64,000 bases of DNA from Flaccisagitta enflata (taxonomy: Eukaryota > Chaetognatha > Sagittoidea > Aphragmophora): positions 22,258,001 through 22,322,000 of the forward strand of contig OZ231126.1 of the NCBI GenBank assembly GCA_965153355.1, read 5' to 3'. The position numbers and the translations under genes are program-made. The notes beneath the pieces are model-generated. The model made no database searches. It was given only the letters and a program-made list of their open reading frames with translations, and was not told where the DNA came from. Of the stretch, positions 11,835-29,837 are shown in pieces. The first letter of the stretch is position 1. Each line of letters begins with the position of its first letter.

Positions 11835-11835
<1 letters not shown>
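10319..11835. other. Unassigned sequence, possibly retroelement 3' tail then pyrimidine-rich DNA
   Basis: 10319 to about 10560 may be the LINE 3' UTR, though no poly(A) end is seen. A short (CT)n lies at 10419-10445. Short tandem motifs based on cgtgggtgatagt occur at 10630-10670. From about 10975 to 11610 there are T/C-rich simple tracts. No gene recognised. Confidence 0.55.
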
Positions 11836-13805
<1,970 letters not shown>

Positions 13806-13835
13806 TTTCCTCTTGCTCCCCCCCCCCCCCATCAG
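13806..13835 (+). promoter_or_regulatory. Predicted splice acceptor of the homeobox exon
   Basis: A strong pyrimidine tract (tttcctcttgct followed by 13 C) runs into atcAG, with AG at 13834-13835. This is the expected arrangement for a Hox second exon, where an intron lies just upstream of the homeobox. The exon would start with GT and then TTG in the reading frame, implying a phase-1 intron. Confidence 0.75.
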
Positions 13836-14077
13836 GTTTGATCACGCCCCATTTGATCACGCCCCATCGCAAACGACGCCAAACATACACGCGCCATCAA
13901 ACGGCAGAATTGGAACGCGAATACGTCACAAATCGATATTTGACGCGAAGAAGAAGAATCGAAATTTCCCAAAGTCTGCATCTCAGCGAAAGACAAATCA
14001 AAATCTGGTTTCAAAACCGGAGAATGAAGGAAAAAAGGGAGAAAGACCACGTGACCTCGCCCAGGAAAAACAAATGA
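13836..14077 (+). CDS. Homeobox exon (terminal exon) of a Hox-class gene, posterior Hox11/13-like
   Basis: Encodes a transcription factor DNA-binding domain expected to act in the nucleus in axial patterning. The frame starts at the predicted acceptor, with no ATG of its own (first full codon TTG 13838), and stops at TGA 14075-14077. The homeodomain is complete at 13865-14044: Tyr8, Leu16, Trp48, Phe49, Gln50, Asn51, Arg53 and Lys55 are present with no gaps. Helix 3 reads [17 protein letters not shown], and Gln50 is the Hox/ANTP choice. ELEREYVTN (15-23), IS at 34-35, LSERQ (40-44) and KEK (55-57, Glu56) resemble vertebrate Hox13. RQTYTR and LTRRRRIEI resemble central Hox genes, so the domain is a mosaic. 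I infer a posterior Hox11/13-type gene; a divergent central Hox is the alternative. The tail after the homeodomain is only 10 residues. Just before it, a perfect 15-bp tandem duplication encodes LITPH twice. Confidence 0.88.
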
Positions 14078-14373
14078 ACAAAGGAACAGAAATGAACAGA
14101 TGCAAACACATACATGCAAACGGGATACGAATCAAACGGAACAAAGCTACAGACAAACAATAACGGGAAAAAGCGCCGAGTTGGAAACGAACAAAAATCA
14201 AACAAATACATGAAAATACATAAAAAAGACACACAGAGGCTAACTCGGGTGTTCTTTGTTTCAATCTGTGGCATTTGATGAGAAACAAAGTTGGCCAAGA
14301 AACAAGGAAAATACCAAGATAATAAAGAAAAAAAATCGCAAGTGAACTTTGGCCATCGCTACTCGCCGTCGCC
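14078..14373 (+). other. Probable 3' UTR of the homeobox gene
   Basis: A-rich sequence after the stop. AATAAA at 14321-14326 is a candidate polyadenylation signal. A later candidate AATAAA lies at about 15018. Neither can be proved from sequence alone. Confidence 0.45.

Positions 14374-14445
<72 letters not shown>
14374..14445. repeat. (CT)n microsatellite
   Basis: About 70 bases of CT, 300 bp downstream of the homeobox stop and complementary to the GA array at 13182. Confidence 0.97.
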
Positions 14446-14446
<1 letters not shown>

Positions 14447-15141
14447 TTCTTCCGCCGACAGCGCTGCCGGGACCGCTCTCAAACGGCAAATGGCAGAAAT
14501 ATATCGAGCAAAACAAAAACAAAAGTCACTTGCGGACGGATCGTGAGAGAGAGAGAAAGAGGAGACGAAAGAGAGAGAAAATCAGATTGAATACCAACTT
14601 ACTTGTATGATTTCTCCGCCGAGCTAACTGATGGACCATCCAGCCAACAGACCAATCAGTCAACCGCCTGACTGACCATCTGGATCTGCTCCGTCTCGTC
14701 TCTCCGTTCTTGGTGATTACAACGCCCCACAATCTCCTCGATGAACTCTCGTTCCTCAACCTCAACAAATCTCCCTCCGCCCCTGAAAATCCGCCTACCC
14801 CACCCATTATGTTTTTGCAATACCCCCAAGCTCTTTGCCACCCCCGCTGCTTTACTAATTGTGATTTGAAACCTAGATTTGACTCGTCATCTTGATTTTT
14901 CTGCCCCATTCATAGGCTCTCATTTCTTTATCTTGACTCCTCCCATCTACAACATGAAATCCCTTGATGCTGTAAAAAAACAAAAAAACAAAAACAAAAA
15001 AAACAAAAACAAAAACAGAATAAAACAAAAAATACTTCTTATTTGCCTTCTTCAACCATTCCTCCTTTCCTGAAACTCACAAAACTTATCCCTCCTCTTT
15101 CCCACTTGAAGTTTTCCTATTACATACCAGGTTTTCGTCTA

Positions 15142-15143
<2 letters not shown>
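14446..15143. other. Unassigned sequence downstream of the homeobox exon
   Basis: No gene recognised. Includes a purine GAGAGAA stretch at 14545-14580 and an (A5C)-like tract at about 14972-15032. Confidence 0.6.

Positions 15144-15202
<59 letters not shown>
15144..15202. repeat. (CT)n microsatellite
   Basis: About 58 bases of uninterrupted CT. Confidence 0.97.
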
Positions 15203-15208
<6 letters not shown>

Positions 15209-16639
15209 CCCTTGAAACTAAGTCAGTATTTGAAGTATTTGTTAACGCTGTTTTTCTCCGCCCTTCTTGCTTCTTGCTTGACCCAAACCTTATGTACTTT
15301 AGAAATTTTCCTTCTTCCACAAAAAGTTGAGGGAAGGAAACAATGAAACTCCCCCCCCCCCCTATTTAAAGATCTAAACGCCGCGCCTATAATAAGAAAC
15401 GTTTCTTTAATTCTTATTGAAGAACAAGTTAGAGGCTAGCCGTCATTTTTCAACCATACGCGGGTCTTGTTAACAATCTGAGTTATTACACAAAAGTCCA
15501 TTGCGTCATCATGCATAGACATGTGAGACAAATCTATAAAATCAACTTGGTTTCTGAATGTCATAACTCTTTAGTCCATAGAATTGCTTCTCTTGATCGC
15601 CGTCATAAAGGTTTAAGTTCTCTTTTTTGATGATATCCTGAATACCGATAATTACAATAGATTTTTCAGTTATCATTTTTACTTGTTTTTTTTTCAAGAC
15701 ACTATGCGACAAAATATAGTGATGCCATCATAGATTATCATTTTGTAGAATTTTGTATTAGTAGGGTCTTTATTTATCAAAATTCAAACTATCGTTTTGC
15801 CTTCTCGTTCTTCTGCATGTTTCTATTTCTCTTAATTCTCCAAATATGAATATTGACTATGAGAATTCTGTGTGCAAAATTTATGAAACTTATCTTCTTA
15901 TTGTTATACAATATTCGTTCAACCAGACTTGCAGGAGGGACGAAAACACAGTTTGGGCAAATGTGATAATTCAGAAAATTTTATCAAGTAAAAAAGATTG
16001 CAAGAAATGATAACTAATGAATTGGCGAATAACTGTAGATATCATTACTGTGATTTATCATGATCTTAACGGAGGGGGGGGGGAGGGTATGAACCCTTTT
16101 GCTTGAATATCTTCTAGTCACTTCAGAAATCTTAAAAATACATTGTCTTCCCCTTTTGACTGGCCTTGCTCAAGTCTGGCTTAATGAAGAAAAAAAATTA
16201 GCTCACTTTTTAATACTTACATGAAAAAAGATCTATAACTATGTACAAATCTCCCTTTGCAAGAGGTGACGAGTATGCTTTTTCGAGGTATCTGAAACAA
16301 CAAAGAACATAAAAAAAGAGGTATACAAAAATATAAATAAATGAATTCATTGTCTAACGAACTTATTACCACCAGCAACGTGCCAGGTCTTCATCTCTTT
16401 TTAACTGTATATTTGTCAAATTGTATACTGAAAAGAAAATTACACAAGTAGTATATTGGGTCAAATCTCTCATTTCTTTCCAGGAAGTTTGAACATCAAG
16501 GGACGAGAGAAGGCAGCTAGATAGTGCATACAAGATCAGTAGGTCTGTGAGATACGCTGATCAGACATATAACATATCATAATTATTGTTAGAATATTGT
16601 GAGAAATCCGGATCAACCAACAGCTTCACCGCCAGATGT
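15203..16639. other. Unassigned AT-rich sequence
   Basis: No coding or repeat family recognised. Poly(C) at about 15351-15362 and a G run at about 16074-16082. Confidence 0.6.
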
Positions 16640-16880
16640 TTCAGTCGCGGACACGCAACTCTACACCTTGCTGTGGGCATGTGGCAGTTTATCTGTCCAT
16701 CCGTCCATTTGCCGGTTGACCAGTAAAATTTTTGAAATCTAGTCATTTTTAAAAGTGTTATAGGTTATTGTAAGGTATGAAAGTATACAATACTGTTGAG
16801 GTGTAGTTTTGTAGTTTTGTAGTACTGTAGAACTGCTCCTGCTCAACCGTCTGCGACTTTTACCCTGCTTTGGGCTTGTT
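16640..16880 (+). mobile_element. Family A element, degenerate
   Basis: 5' hairpin region AGTCGCGGACACGCAACT and ctctacaccttgctgtg, a short CCGT core, then gctcctgctcaaccgtctgcg and a decayed 3' end gggcttgttg. The internal part holds extra AT-rich sequence. Confidence 0.65.
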
Positions 16881-17032
16881 GAATAAGTGGGATGTTGCCG
16901 GATGAAGTCGTTACCTCCTCAGTAAAGACCCATGGCACCATGGATGGTAGAATGGTCACCCAAGGGGCTTGAAAAGTGATTTTTTAAGATAGCCATGTTA
17001 CCATGTATTTGAATTCTCAACTATGAATGATC
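16881..17032. other. Unassigned spacer
   Basis: No feature recognised between a family A copy and a short hairpin element. Confidence 0.5.
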
Positions 17033-17175
17033 TCAGACAAGCAGGGGCCGATGTCTGATTAAGAAACCCACTCGGCAATTTAGTAGGTTTCCATGGACAA
17101 AAAATGCCCTAATATACCTTCTCATTGCGTTGCCGTGCGGGTGTCTCAATCAAACACGGACCTCTGCTTGTCTGA
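17033..17175. mobile_element. Short hairpin element (143 bp)
   Basis: Inverted repeat of about 46 bp: the left arm starts TCAGACAAGCAGGGGCCGAT (17033) and the right arm ends ACCTCTGCTTGTCTGA (17175). The loop is about 50 bp. Arms differ at several positions. Resembles a MITE; no clear target duplication. Confidence 0.75.
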
Positions 17176-17450
17176 TTTATTTTCCAAATGCCACTTGGTG
17201 TGTGTGGTTAATTGGCGGACGAATTAAAAATTTCGACTCAAACATGCCCTTCAGGTAACCAGCCTAATAGATGGTGTCTTAACTTGACAAAGACCGAATG
17301 AATTCGTTAACGTTTGAAGATACTCTGCCGCGCCTGAAAATTTAGCATATCAAATTTTCAGAGTATTGGTTTACAAAGTTAGTTATCATACGTTTTCACG
17401 CATTTGAACGAAACTTGAAAACGACAGCGAAATATGTGACTTACATGGTT
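17176..17450. other. Unassigned spacer
   Basis: No feature recognised. Confidence 0.5.
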
Positions 17451-17590
17451 AACAAGACCGGATACACGGCTACCCCAGTCGCGTGCGGGTGGGCAGGGGC
17501 GGCGAAAAAACGACAGGTCGACCGACCGACCGACAGACAGACAGAGAGACGGACAGAGCGGATTGTAGAGTCGCGTGCACGCGACTAAAA
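17451..17590 (-). mobile_element. Family A element, short (140 bp), GTGC type
   Basis: Both ends are intact: aacaagaccggatacacggc at the left, AGTCGCGTGC subterminal, (CGAC)n/(CAGA)n core, and terminal hairpin AGTCGCGTGCACGCGACT followed by AAAAA. The GCTCCTGCCC-containing middle is much shortened. Confidence 0.88.
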
Positions 17591-18006
17591 ACTTGATAAT
17601 TCGGGCGCGCATGATGTATTGTCATGGACAGCCGAGGGACGGTAAAACGGTCTTAGTTAGTTGTAGACGACTTGACATGCTCTTTGGCTTTGCCCCAAGT
17701 AAGAAAAGCCTCAATGAGCATGCCCACGAATAATGAATATGTCAGAACAGAAGAATCGCAAGCATGAAATGTAACTTTGTTCTTTCGTAACAACATTCAT
17801 TTAAGCAGTGGGCAGATACTGCATATTACTTTATCTGTAAAAGGCATGCTGCTACTTCATAATGTCACATTTCCTCTAAGTGTCTAAAATACGTTTGCCC
17901 CTCGTAAATTCTGGTGCCCCCAGCACAAAGCAATCTTCGCCAACCTTGTTTTTCTTTGTGGTTGGCTGGAGGACTCCGTGAACCTGGCATGGATCCGCTC
18001 GCAGAA
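17591..18006. other. Unassigned sequence
   Basis: No gene or repeat family recognised. Confidence 0.55.
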
Positions 18007-18296
<290 letters not shown>

Positions 18297-18416
18297 CAAA
18301 TTTTACACGTGAACCAAAACAGACGCAAACGATGATACAAATCAACAACAAATTTTCAACTCTTTGAAGCATGAGATAAACGGTCGAACCTCCATGCTTT
18401 TCATTGTTTTAAAGAA

Positions 18417-21835
<3,419 letters not shown>

Positions 21836-21841
21836 AAACCA

Positions 21842-22047
21842 AACAAGGCCGGATACACGGCTACCTTAGTCGCGTGCGCGTGGGCAGGGGCAGTATTTGA
21901 GTTACTAAAGCACTTGGGCAAGTGCAGTGAGGCCAAAGACCGCAAAAACATAAAAAAAGTAAAATGGGGACCGACCGACCGACCAACCAACCGACCGACC
22001 GACCGACGGACAAAGCGGGGTGTAGTGTCGCGTAGCACGCGAATAAA
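21842..22047 (-). mobile_element. Family A element, near complete (GTGC type)
   Basis: aacaaggccggatacacggc, AGTCGCGTGC subterminal block, internal aagtgcagtgaggccaaaga (shared with the copy at 2737), a CCGA core, and terminal hairpin TGTCGCGTAGCACGCGAAT. Confidence 0.88.
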
Positions 22048-22170
22048 ATGGAAAACAAACATGAAGTTTGGCCTGGTTTGAAAAAGTTGAAACATGAGCC
22101 AATAATTTTGAACATTTCTCGGTTGTTTGCCGTGACCCGGGCGTGAAACTTTTTATCCCACATTTTTTTT

Positions 22171-22305
22171 GCCGCGTGCACACAAATCTATAGCCTGTTA
22201 GTGTTGAGTCTTTCTGGATGGTTGGTTGGTAGGTCTGTTTGTTGGTATTCTGTCGTCTATCACTGGCATTATCGGCGGTTTTTCTGTCACCGCCCCGGCC
22301 TTAAT
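22171..22305 (+). mobile_element. Possible decayed family A element
   Basis: gccgcgtgcacacaaatctatagcctg, a GGTT core and ccgccccggccttaattc follow the family order, but too many differences exist for certainty. Confidence 0.35.
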
Positions 22306-22318
22306 TCTTGATTGGACT

Positions 22319-23276
22319 CAGCGGCGTAGGAGGAGGGGCGTCAGGGGCGTCAGCTGACGCCCCTACAGTCGGACACGGATGGCAGTCAGTCACAGATGGC
22401 AGTCTGATACAATTGCTCATAAGAAAAAAAGGCTGAAAAAAAGAAAAAAATGGGACTGAAAAAAAGGTTTTACAGGAAAAGAAAGAAAGAAAGATAGAAA
22501 AAAGATAAAAAGAAAGATAGAAAGAAAAATAAAGACAGAAAGCAAAAAAGAAAGACAAGAAAAAAAAAAGAAAAGAAAAAAAGAAAGAGAGAAAGAAAGA
22601 AGGAGGAAATGGGAGAGGAAAGAAAGTATGGTCGTTTTGTCCCGTTGACCCTGAGAAATTGTGCCGGCACTAGTAGTCACAGATTTGAGTCATTGTAGTA
22701 ACAAAGCCAGTTTCAAATAGATGCTAAAAAAAAACAATAAAATGAGTGGAAATGAATGTTAATGAAATAGATTCCCCTCAAGGAAATATGGGCAGGGGAG
22801 GCACGCAGTCTAAGATCAGTAAACAGTCTGAATTATTAAAACATTAAAGAATTTCATTAGAAATTTTATAATTCAATATTTTTTCATTTATATATTTTTT
22901 TCATCTCTTAGAATTTTTTTACTTTTGATTTTTATTTCTGTAGATATTTCTTTTATTTGATGAATTTTTTTCATAGATGAAACTTTTTATCATCCTCAAG
23001 ATACTGTTTTTTTTTTGTTTTTTTTTTTACCCTAGTAAATTCTCTTTTTTTTCCAAAATTTTCGTTATCAAAACCATCAAGCGATATCTAAACTGTTTTC
23101 TTTCTCCGTATTGATACTTGCACCTCTCCCCTGTAACGATTATACTACATGTTATTCACCCACTTTTTTAACTGTTACATGAATGAAAGCAATTACATAG
23201 TAAGTCGGACACAGTATTGAGTCGGACACAGATTGGGGCCTGACGCCCCTGCCCATTTTCCTGCCCTACGCCCCTG
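22319..23276. mobile_element. hAT-like non-autonomous DNA transposon
   Basis: Flanked by an 8-bp direct repeat ATTGGACT (22311-22318 and 23277-23284). The terminal inverted repeats are CAGCGGCGTAGG on the left and the complement of CAGGGGCGTAGG on the right, with GGGGCGTCAGG also inverted just inside. An 8-bp target duplication and CAG...CTG ends are hAT hallmarks. At 958 bp with no transposase frame it must be mobilised in trans. A perfect 20-bp palindrome GGGGCGTCAGCTGACGCCCC sits at 22344-22363. gtcggacac is repeated near both ends. The interior is T-rich with a purine-rich stretch at 22430-22630. Confidence 0.85.
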
Positions 23277-23394
23277 ATTGGACTGAAACCGATATGGCTA
23301 CCCGTGAATCTGGCCTTACCACGTTCCTCACTTCCATTCTATCTGTCTCAGCTGTGATGGGAAGTTTTGGGTCTATTTGTTCAACAATGCAAAA

Positions 23395-23443
23395 GAAGAA
23401 GAGAGAAATGGAAGCAGAAGAAGAAAAAGAAGAAAAAGAAAAA

Positions 23444-23478
<35 letters not shown>

Positions 23479-23650
23479 AGAAGAAGAAGAAGAAGAAGAA
23501 GAAGAAGAAGAAGAAGAAGAAGAAGAAGAAGAAGAAGAAGAAGAAGAAGAAGAAGAAGAAGAAGAAGATGAAGAAGGAGAAGAAGAAGAAGAAGAAGAAG
23601 GAGAAGAAGAAGAAAATGAAGAAGAAAAAGAAGAAGAAAAAGAAGAACAA
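23395..23650. repeat. (GAA)n microsatellite with variants
   Basis: About 250 bases of GAA with AAA, GGA and GAT variants. It can encode a long Glu or Lys run, but nothing else supports a gene. Confidence 0.95.
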
Positions 23651-24132
23651 GAACAAAACAAGACCAAAAAGAAGAAGAATAAGACGAACACGTACAAGAA
23701 AAAGAACAAGAAATGGGAAAGGGAGAAATGACAGAAGAAAAGTTCCAATTGAAGTCAGCATCAATATCAAATTCTAGATCCACGATAATTGTTATGTTTG
23801 TAATTTGGAATACAGTCGGTTTGATTTAGAACTGAAATTTGAACTAAATCTCACAACATAGGAAAAGAAAAGGAAAAGTCTCGTGTATTCAAAAATCATC
23901 AACATGGTTTTGTATTCTATGTTTCCCTCCGTAATAGGACAGGGGTTCTGACCCAAATTTCTAGAACTGATAAAATAAAGAAGGGAAATTGCTCAAAATT
24001 CAGAAGCTACCATTTTCTAAGAGGAGGGGAGGCGTTCGCTATTTCCTGATGCCGTAGGTCACTTTTGAAGGTAGAACATTAATACTACATCAATTTTGAG
24101 CCAAATTGCGATTAACAAGAAAGATTGGGCGG
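23651..24132. other. Unassigned sequence
   Basis: No gene or family recognised. Confidence 0.55.
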
Positions 24133-24306
24133 TTTTTAGTCGCGGACAAGCGACTCTATAAGAGGCTTTGTCCGTCCGTCCGTCGGTCGGTTGGTCGGTT
24201 GGTCGGTCGGTCCGTGAACACTAGTCGAAAAGTGGGAAAAACATGCATTTCCGCCCCTGCCCACCCGTCCGCGACTGGTATTGGCCGTGTATCCGGCCTT
24301 GTTTTG
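24133..24306 (+). mobile_element. Family A element, complete (GGAC type)
   Basis: Hairpin AGTCGCGGACAAGCGACT, ctctataagaggctttgtccg, CCGT/CGGT core, cgcccctgcccacccGTCCGCGACT and gccgtgtatccggccttgtttt. The 5' AGTCGCGGAC and 3' GTCCGCGACT are exact inverted copies. Confidence 0.92.
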
Positions 24307-26566
<2,260 letters not shown>

Positions 26567-26568
<2 letters not shown>

Positions 26569-27014
26569 ACTTCTTTCCAGCGTTTTGAAGTCATAAAAAT
26601 TATGCAAATCAGGCAATTTTTTTTCGTGTAAAGACCGTTTCTAAAGTGATTTAGTTTGTGTAAAGGGTGAGAGATGTTACATCGTTTGTTTATCCTCTAT
26701 TTTATCCCACTCTCTCCCTTACAGAATTTCTCTTTCTCTTCATTTGATGATGTTCAGCAGACTTCAGACACTGAGATGGTTCTTATTGTATGTGTACGAG
26801 ACCTTGACTTGGTTCTGAGAGAGTGGGAGGAGATGATGCGTAAACCGACCCACCGAGACCAATAGACTTGAGATAGATGGAAGACCGAGTTCAAATCTTC
26901 TTTTGTAATAGTCGAGAATGGACTTTCATCGAAGTGCCAGCTCAACCAAATGGATCAACATATCATTCAATAAGGCGGCCAGCTCAGTGAGCTCAATTTC
27001 ATTCTTTTTGTCAT
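26567..27014. other. Unassigned sequence
   Basis: No feature recognised. Confidence 0.55.
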
Positions 27015-27238
27015 TTTTTTAGTCGCGTGCTACGCGACTCTACACCCCGCTTTGTCGGTCCGTCCGTCCGTCGGTCCGTCCGTCCGTCGGTCCGTCCGTC
27101 CGTCCGTCACACTTTACTTTTTCGGCGTTGATGGGGTTTTTGGCCTTACTGCTTCTGCCCAAATGCTCCGTTGACCTCAATTATGGCCCCTGCCCACCCG
27201 CACGCGACTGGGGTAGCCGTGTATCCGGCCTTGTTTTT
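27015..27238 (+). mobile_element. Family A element, complete (GTGC type); best reference copy
   Basis: TTTTTT then hairpin AGTCGCGTGCTACGCGACT (27021-27039), ctctacaccccgctttgtcgg, (CCGT)n core to about 27110, a unique middle with cttctgcccaaatgctccg, then gcccctgcccacccGCACGCGACTGGGGTA. The 3' hairpin GCCG-tgtatc-CGGC is followed by CTTGTTTTTT. A CTTT array starts exactly at its end. Confidence 0.93.
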
Positions 27239-27243
27239 TCGCT

Positions 27244-27307
<64 letters not shown>

Positions 27308-27400
27308 TTTCTTTCTTTATTTCTTTCTTTCTTTTTTTCTTTTTTTCTTTCTTTCTTTCTTTCTTTCTTCCTTTCTGTCTGTCTTTTTTTTTTCTTTCTT
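27239..27400. repeat. (CTTT)n microsatellite
   Basis: CTTT array with CTTTTT variants, abutting the 3' end of a family A element. Confidence 0.95.
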
Positions 27401-27612
27401 TCTCTCATCCTTCCTTTTCTATGTTTTTCCCATTCTATCTCCCATTTTTTTTCTTTCCCCCTTCTCGTCCGTCCATCTGTACCAAACTCGTATCGTTCAT
27501 TCGTTCTTTCGTTCATCCATTCAATTTTTCATTGATTCACAGTTATCCACTCAATAGAACTACAAAGCATGAAATCAACCAAACCATCATTAATTACCAA
27601 TTACTAATTTTT

Positions 27613-28158
27613 TTTCATTCATTTACCCATTTATTCATTTGTTCATTCATTCATTCATTCCTTCATTCATTCATTCATTCATTCATTCATTCATTCCTTC
27701 ATTCATTCATTCATTCATTCATACATTCATTCATTCATTCATTCATTCATTCATTCTTTCATTCATTCATTCATTCATTCATTCATTTATTCATTCATTC
27801 ACTCACTCACTCACTCACTCACTCACTCACTCACTCACTCACTCACTAACTCAAACTCACTTACTCACTCTTTCACTCACTCACTCACTCACTCACTCAC
27901 TCACTCACTCACTCACTCACACACTCACTCACTCACTCACTCACTCACTCACTCACTCACTCACTCACTCACTCACTCACTCACTCACTCACTCACTCAC
28001 TCACTCACTCATTCATTCATTTATTCATTCATTCACTTACTTACTCATTCATACATTCATTCATTCGTTGATCCGTTCATCCATTTATTGTTCATTCATT
28101 CACTCATTCAAGTATTCATTCACTCATTCATTCATTCGTTCATTCATTGATTGTTTTT
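27613..28158. repeat. (CATT)n-(CACT)n-(CATT)n array, about 545 bp
   Basis: CATT at about 27613-27797, CACT at about 27798-28010, then CATT again with variants. The switch between units is sharp. Confidence 0.96.
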
Positions 28159-28367
28159 TCCTTGGTGAGGGGCGTGTTCCCGCCCTCTCTGTCAACTAGT
28201 TTAGTAAAGGCAGCTGCTCTTTTTATGTGTAAAGCCTGTATTTAATTACCGCGTAGTGACTTGTCTCGACAGAGAAAGGATGAGTTATATTCCAGAGAAA
28301 AAAGGAAAGAAAAAAAGGACAAAATGAGGGATTGAATCAAATCTTTTTCGTTTTCATCTGTTGTGGG

Positions 28368-28432
28368 CAGCGGCCCTGAACGGGAAAAAGTCTTGTAGAA
28401 CACAGGGAGAATCTAACCATCCATCCGCAGCA
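28368..28432 (+). mobile_element. Family B element, left end only
   Basis: gtgGGCAGCGGCCCTGAACGGG then aagtcttgtagaacacaggg and ccatccatccg. The rest of the element is missing. Confidence 0.65.
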
Positions 28433-28895
28433 GGCTTTTAGATAGAAATTTGGTCTGAATCAAGCAGAACAAAATCATCTAACATGAGCAGAAGAATCAA
28501 GAATGAATTTTATGGTTAATTATCTTGACTGTTGTGTCATGCTGATATCTTTTTACAGGTCACCAGTTCTAGAGCTGGTTTTGCAATTGGAGTAGTTCAA
28601 CTAGTTCGCAATCTTTGGTGAAAAAGTCGTTAAACCTTTGTTTCTACACCATGAGTTTTTTTCCTGTGAGATGCCGTAAAGGGATACCATACAGCATACG
28701 CCATCATCAAACCCATTGGGCCTGAGCATCAGACAAGCAGAAAGTTTATATTTCTACTTATAGTCCAGTCTGTTGATGCAAGATATTGAGAAAACTCGGC
28801 TTTTCTGGCACACAGCTTGAAAATTTGCACATAAGTATTTGTAGTCAGGTTGATCATGATTTGAGCACCTATTTGAAAAATTCATTTAAAATTGA
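28433..28895. other. Unassigned sequence
   Basis: No feature recognised. Confidence 0.5.
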
Positions 28896-29130
28896 GAAGA
28901 TGGTGGCTGAGGAGGGACCTGGTAGTATTTCCCCGCAAGGTCAAGGGATTAGAGAAGAATTTGGATGAGTGGGGAGCTGGTGGAATTTCCCTGCGCGGTC
29001 CAAGGGGTGGGAAATGATTGTGGCTGAGCGGGGAGCTGGCGGTAGTTCCTTGTGGGGTTCAAGGATTGAAGAAGATTATGGCTGAGGGGGGAGCTAACGA
29101 AATCTCTCCGCGAGGTCCAAGGGGGGGGGG
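28896..29130. repeat. About 66-bp degenerate minisatellite, first block
   Basis: Three to four units of the form aagattatggctgaggggg, gagctggcggaatttccc, gcggtccaagg. The same unit resumes at 29607. Confidence 0.85.
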
Positions 29131-29138
29131 GGGCAAAC

Positions 29139-29600
29139 TGGCCCTAATATACATTTATCAAGCTCTTAGGTATCTCACCTATATCACCCATAATCTTCCA
29201 ACATCACACTGGTCTTAATATCATGCTTAGGCCCATCTCACTCTATACACCACCTTCCACCAGGTTGTGTATTAGGGCCAGTGTGATGGTGGAAGGTGGT
29301 GGTTATGGGTGGATAGAGTTGAGATAGGCCTAAGAGCATGATAGGTGGTGTATTAGGGCCAGTGTGATGGTGGAAGGTGGTGGTTATGGGTGGATAGAGT
29401 TGAGATAGGCCTAAGAGCTTGATAGGTGGTGTATTAGGGCCAGTGTGATGGTGGAAGGTGGTGGTTATGGGTGGATAGAGTTGAGATAGGTCTAAGAGCT
29501 TGGTGGGTGGTGTATTAGGGCCAGTGTGATGGTGGAAGGTGGTGGTTATGGGTGGATAGAGTTGAGATAGGCCTAAGAGCTTGATAGGTGGTGTATTAAG
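29139..29600. repeat. 81-bp minisatellite with a head-to-head inverted start
   Basis: Forward units begin at 29267, 29348, 29429, 29510 and 29591 (gtgtattagggccagtgtga), an exact 81-bp period. Before them, 29139-29266 holds about one and a half units in the opposite orientation, more diverged. Because 81 is a multiple of three, the minus strand shows a 27-residue periodic open frame; I do not regard it as a gene. Confidence 0.95.
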
Positions 29601-29606
29601 GGGGGG

Positions 29607-29770
29607 GAAAGAAGATTGTGGCTTAGATGGGAGCCGGCGGAATTTCCCCACAGGGCCCAGAGGATGGAAGAAGATTATGGCTGATGGGGAAGCCGGCTAA
29701 ATTTCCCCACCGGGTTTGGGTGATGGGAGAAGATTGTGGCTGATGGGTGAGCTGGCGGAATTTCCTCAGC
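29607..29770. repeat. About 66-bp degenerate minisatellite, second block
   Basis: Further units of the 28896 repeat, separated from the first block by the 81-bp array, as if the 81-bp array had been inserted into or grown within it. Confidence 0.85.
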
Positions 29771-29772
29771 CT

Positions 29773-29793
29773 TCTTCCTCTTCTTCTTCTCCT

Positions 29794-29825
<32 letters not shown>

Positions 29826-29837
29826 TTCTTCTTCTCC
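29773..29837. repeat. (TTC)n microsatellite
   Basis: TTC/CTT array directly ahead of the TTTTT start of the next family B element. Confidence 0.92.

Noticed and set aside
13813-14163. Alternative frame overlapping the homeobox
   Set aside because: Shadow of the homeodomain frame; lacks any domain, while the other frame has every homeodomain signature residue.
29238-29651. 137-codon minus-strand frame with a 27-residue repeat
   Set aside because: Explained by the 81-bp minisatellite; the upstream unit is inverted and degenerate, with no gene context.
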